Below are positions 14,616 to 16,671 of a stretch of 16,671 bases of DNA, one piece after another. Each line of letters begins with the position of its first letter. Positions within the stretch are counted from its first letter, which is position 1. This DNA is from Phycisphaerae bacterium (GTDB taxonomy: Bacteria > Planctomycetota > Phycisphaerae > UBA1845 > PWPN01): positions 1-16,671 of the forward strand of contig DAOOIV010000109.1 in the NCBI GenBank assembly GCA_035384605.1. Reading direction: 5' to 3'. The notes under the pieces were generated by a model. The model had not been told where the DNA came from. It saw only the letters and a list, made by a program, of their open reading frames with translations, and did not search any database. Made by a program: the position numbers and the translations under genes.

Positions 14616-15343
14616 CTTTTGTCTCCAAATGCCCCCGGTGTCCTGTGGTTCACAAACTGAACGCTTCCGTCCACGAAAAGCACGTTCCGTCCGCCGCCCC
14701 AGCCGCCCTTCTGCCGGTGCGGGAACACGGGCACGTCCTGCCTCACCCAGTCGCTCATCAGCCACCGCTGGGCTGTAGAGTCGCTGCGCAAGAGGTGTGG
14801 GTATTCCGACGCCCGCAAAGGCAAGGGCATGCGCGGATCGCGCCGTGTTATCGAGAAGTACTTGTAGGTGATCCAGCGGCGCTGCCAATTCTCGTCCGTA
14901 TTCACCACGGAGTCACCGCCCGGGCCGCCATACTCGTGGCTCTGCGCGTACGGTTCGATCTGGTCCGCGCTGGGGCAGTAGAAGACACCGCGGGCGGGTA
15001 CATGGAGCGGGTACAGGCTATCCACCAGCGACCCCTGCGGGTTGCCGCAGAGTTCCTCTACGGGGAACCGTCCGTCGTGGTTCAGGGCGTAGAGGTGCAA
15101 TCCCTGGCCGAGGCTGCGCAGGTTAGTTGCGCAGACCGTCCTCCTGGCTACCTCTTTGGCCCCCCCTAGGCAGGGCAGCAGGAGCCCAACCATGATGCCG
15201 GTGATGCTGACCACGACCAGCAGCTCCAACAGGGTCACGCCCGCATGCCCCAGTTGGTCGAGACCTTCGGCCCCCGAGCGGGCAGGCAGGAGCAATGCAC
15301 GACCAGCGGATTGTAGCCAGCGGCACCTCATAATCAGCCCCAT
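14612..15343 (-). CDS. Pilin/pseudopilin-like protein with prepilin leader
   Basis: A 243-residue protein. After an unusually long leader of about 35 residues comes a prepilin peptidase site, HAG then VTLLELLVVVSITGIMVGLLLP (36-57), with the conserved Glu at mature position 5. This membrane helix leads into AKEVARRTVCATNLRSLGQGLHLYALNHDGRFP, typical of planctomycete pilin-like proteins. The C-terminus has NVLFVDGSVQFVNH, the H-X9-DG-type ending. It is probably displayed at or across the inner membrane by a type II secretion-like system. Starts at 15343 or 15331 are both possible; the second has a short GGGG ahead. It is the first gene of a four-gene minus-strand run. Planctomycetes carry many such proteins, mostly uncharacterised. 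Confidence 0.85.
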   Translation of the reverse strand: MGLIMRCRWLQSAGRALLLPARSGAEGLDQLGHAGVTLLELLVVVSITGIMVGLLLPCLGGAKEVARRTVCATNLRSLGQGLHLYALNHDGRFPVEELCGNPQGSLVDSLYPLHVPARGVFYCPSADQIEPYAQSHEYGGPGGDSVVNTDENWQRRWITYKYFSITRRDPRMPLPLRASEYPHLLRSDSTAQRWLMSDWVRQDVPVFPHRQKGGWGGGRNVLFVDGSVQFVNHRTPGAFGDKR

Positions 15344-15364
15344 CGTGTTACGATCCGCAGAATA

Positions 15365-15393
15365 GTATTACCAAAGACGGCAAGCCGTTGCAA
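15365..15393 (-). promoter_or_regulatory. Possible promoter of the pilin-like operon
   Basis: On the minus strand TTGCAA (15393-15388), a 17-bp spacer and TAATAC (15370-15365) resemble -35 and -10 boxes. They sit in a locally AT-rich patch 20-50 bases upstream of the pilin-like start. An alternative -10, TACTAT, overlaps. This is a consensus match only. The rest of 15394-15559 shows no feature I can support. Confidence 0.25.
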
Positions 15394-15559
15394 GAGGAAA
15401 ACCTGCGGGAATTCTCGGCCACACCCATCGTTCTCAGCAGAAAGAGCGGACCACCGTTCTTGGGGTTTCGTCCTGCCGGTACCTGCGGGACGTCCAAGTG
15501 CTTTATCGGCGCGCGAGCGAGGCGGACAAGGCGAGCATCATTGACACCGCAGCCGACAC

Positions 15560-15720
15560 GTCGGAGTTGACGTCGCTGGTGTGCTGCGACAGGACGGTTC
15601 AATCAGCCCGTCCAGGGGCCGACCCCACGACCGCCATCGCTGCGGACCATGCACCTTCTCGAGACGGCGGACGATGAGGCGAATCTTCGATCGGATACTG
15701 GTGCCCGTTCGCATCGTCAT
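15560..15720 (-). pseudogene. Endonuclease III-like DNA glycosylase, N-terminal fragment with frameshift
   Basis: From an ATG at 15720 (AAGGTAGG just upstream) the frame reads RSKIRLIVRRLEKVHGPQRW, then RSWGRPLDGLIE. This is the N-terminal helix and start of the glycosylase domain in the endonuclease III family. After GAA at 15600-15598 the family sequence continues only in the next frame: VLSQHTSDVNSD (15595-15560), the family's hallmark segment (usually LSQxTSDxNS). A one-base loss, GAAACC to GAACC, explains the shift. Past 15560 the similarity ends abruptly. The segment that should follow (about 35 residues), and then the HhH and iron-sulfur half, are absent here; the latter is at 11421-11885 on the same strand. 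Confidence 0.7.
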
Positions 15721-15727
15721 CCTACCT

Positions 15728-15768
15728 TGACGAGCCGAGGGGTTTATCCCCTCGGTCCTGACGAGCCG
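15728..15768. repeat. Perfect hairpin flanked by a 10-bp direct repeat
   Basis: CCGAGGGG-TTTAT-CCCCTCGG (15735-15755) forms an 8-bp stem with a 5-base loop. TGACGAGCCG occurs at 15728-15737 and again at 15759-15768, bracketing the hairpin. It lies between the start of the endonuclease fragment and the RAYT end array. Confidence 0.7.
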
Positions 15769-15769
15769 G

Positions 15770-15832
15770 CACGGATAAGGGGACGGGCACGGATAAGGGG
15801 CACGGATAAGGGGACGCACGGATAAGGGGACG
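15770..15832. repeat. Four tandem copies of the RAYT end motif
   Basis: The motif CACGGATAAGGGG, mostly followed by ACG, occurs at 15770-15785, 15788-15800, 15801-15816 and 15817-15832. The last copy is continuous with the left terminal inverted repeat of the transposase unit. The other end of the unit has a single copy. Confidence 0.85.
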
Positions 15833-15862
15833 CAGCTCTTTTGTCAACCCTCCTAATGCTTC

Positions 15863-16546
15863 TTAACTGTCGTGATCCTGCTTTCTGGGCCGTCCGCGAG
15901 GTCGGAGGGTTGATTCGAGGCCGAGTTGCCCGGCCGTGCGGGTGATCCAGGCGGGGGAGCCGAGTGGTTGACCTCGCCGGACGGCCACGCGAATGGCATC
16001 GACCTCGGCCTGACTCTGCGGCCGGTTGACCGTCGCCAGCCAGTTCCGCGGGATGCCTCCCGGCCAGTCGGAGAGGATCTCGCGGGCCTCGGGCACGCCG
16101 CAATGACGCCGCCAGAGGCTGGACCACCGCCAGTCCTCGGCCCGCTCGACCAGGTTGGCCCGCAGGGCATTCCGCTCGACATAGCGGCAGACGGTCAGGA
16201 AGTGCTCGTCGCTTTGCACGGGGAACGACTTGAAACGCCCCTGGTAAAGATGGTCGGTCCCCGTGTTATGATAGTGTGTGTGCCAGCGCATGGTGTGCGC
16301 GTGCGTGAGCCAGCGGACGAAGGCGGTCAGCTCGCCGTCGGCCCGCGGCCACAGCACCATGTGCCAATGATTGGGCATCAGGCAGTAGGCCAGCAGACGG
16401 ATCGGGCAGCGCTGCCAGGCCTCGGCCACCACGGATTCGAATGCTTCATAGTCCCGCGGTTTCTGGAGCAGCGGCAAACGGGCTACCGCCCGATTCAGGA
16501 CGTGGTAGATCAAGCCGCCGGGAGCAACACGGGCTTGTCGAGGCAT
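15863..16546 (-). CDS. REP-associated tyrosine transposase (RAYT, Y1 HUH family)
   Basis: A 227-residue single-strand DNA endonuclease/transposase related to IS200/IS605 TnpA. It starts MPRQARVAPGGLIYHVLNRA, the standard RAYT opening. The metal-binding HUH motif is His60-Trp-His62 in LMPNHWHMVLW. The likely catalytic Tyr122 is in VCRYVERNALRANLV. WRWSSLW (139-145) is also typical. The C-terminus ends in a basic RPRGRPRKQ patch. Length is usual for the family, with no stop or frameshift, so it may be active. No strong ribosome binding site precedes the ATG at 16546. RAYTs usually move or amplify short palindromic REP sequences, and the flanking GGATAAGGGG-type repeats are the likely substrate; that link is inference from position. 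Confidence 0.93.
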   Translation of the reverse strand: MPRQARVAPGGLIYHVLNRAVARLPLLQKPRDYEAFESVVAEAWQRCPIRLLAYCLMPNHWHMVLWPRADGELTAFVRWLTHAHTMRWHTHYHNTGTDHLYQGRFKSFPVQSDEHFLTVCRYVERNALRANLVERAEDWRWSSLWRRHCGVPEAREILSDWPGGIPRNWLATVNRPQSQAEVDAIRVAVRRGQPLGSPAWITRTAGQLGLESTLRPRGRPRKQDHDS

Positions 16547-16584
16547 GGGCTGAAGGGTAGCATAGAGGCATATGGAAGTTAAGA

Positions 16585-16608
16585 AAAAGAGCTGCGTCCC
16601 CTTATCCG
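16585..16608. repeat. Right terminal inverted repeat of the RAYT unit
   Basis: This is the exact reverse complement of 15819-15842 over 24 bases. It lies upstream of the transposase start and may also include part of its leader. Confidence 0.85.
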
Positions 16609-16671
16609 GTCTGAGACGATGGCATCAGCGCGATCCTATTGGGTATGTCGACGGCGCAAGCCTCTACGAGT

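Larger units (their letters stand above)
15819..16608. mobile_element. RAYT transposase unit with terminal inverted repeats
   Basis: A complete Y1 transposase gene is bracketed by perfect 24-bp inverted repeats at 15819-15842 and 16585-16608 (outer end CGGATAAGGGGACGCAGCTC, inner end running into T or A tracts). Just inside, TTCTTAACT on the left and its complement on the right also match, with a small gap on the left. The left repeat lies 20 bp after the stop codon and the right one 38 bp before the start codon. I see no obvious target-site duplication, as expected for HUH single-strand transposases. Confidence 0.75.

Noticed and set aside
14616..14888. Upstream extension of the small membrane protein
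   Set aside because: It would overlap the pilin-like gene by more than 270 bp. A GTG with GGAG at the gene junction is a better start.
15770..15832. Tandem motif copies considered as a CRISPR array
   Set aside because: Copies are 13-16 bp with no unique spacers, and the motif equals the end of the adjacent transposase unit.
15926..16582. Plus-strand open frame of 218 codons
   Set aside because: Antisense shadow of the RAYT transposase, which carries HUH and catalytic tyrosine motifs.

Overview
The window looks like chromosomal DNA from a planctomycete, probably a Phycisphaerae-type lineage. The DNA is GC-rich. It carries an ECF-type sigma factor next to a giant Ser/Thr kinase with TPR-like repeats, a PEP-CTERM protein, a pilin-like protein with a prepilin leader, a DUF2961/GH172 protein, and secreted EF-hand proteins with poly-proline tracts. 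This assignment rests on gene content alone. No rRNA or tRNA is visible.

Layout: (1) 1-478 is a 16-bp tandem repeat at the window edge followed by DNA with no convincing gene. (2) 479-2944 holds two divergent carbohydrate genes, a secreted GH5-like clan GH-A hydrolase (minus) and a cytoplasmic DUF2961/GH172 protein (plus). They share an intergenic region with a 13-bp perfect palindrome. (3) 3315-5270 is a two-gene unit: pcm (isoaspartyl protein repair) and an exported FG-GAP/VCBS beta-propeller. (4) 5302-7068, minus strand, has two exported EF-hand proteins; one is an EF-hand pair fused to a COMT-like methyltransferase. (5) 7317-11066 is a sigma factor plus membrane Ser/Thr kinase operon. (6) 11075-11245 is a small conserved-looking protein on the minus strand. 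(7) 11421-15720, minus strand, is the most unusual part. The C-terminal half of an endonuclease III-like gene lies at 11421-11885. A frameshifted N-terminal piece of the same family lies about 3.7 kb away at 15560-15720. Between them are repeat-rich noncoding DNA and a compact four-gene run: pilin-like protein, small membrane protein, TrmO, PEP-CTERM protein. (8) 15728-16608 is a REP-associated (RAYT, Y1 HUH) transposase unit with 24-bp perfect terminal inverted repeats and a tandem array of the end motif on one side only.

How the genes fit together: the sigma factor/kinase pair is a typical planctomycete signalling module. The GH pair suggests polysaccharide or glycan breakdown. The EF-hand and FG-GAP proteins suggest calcium-dependent secreted proteins. 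The best candidates for something new are the disrupted endonuclease gene with its interposed operon, the octamer-built inverted repeat at 12126-12251, the RAYT element architecture, and the exported EF-hand/methyltransferase fusion. I saw no clear defence system or CRISPR array. All readings were made by eye without database searches.
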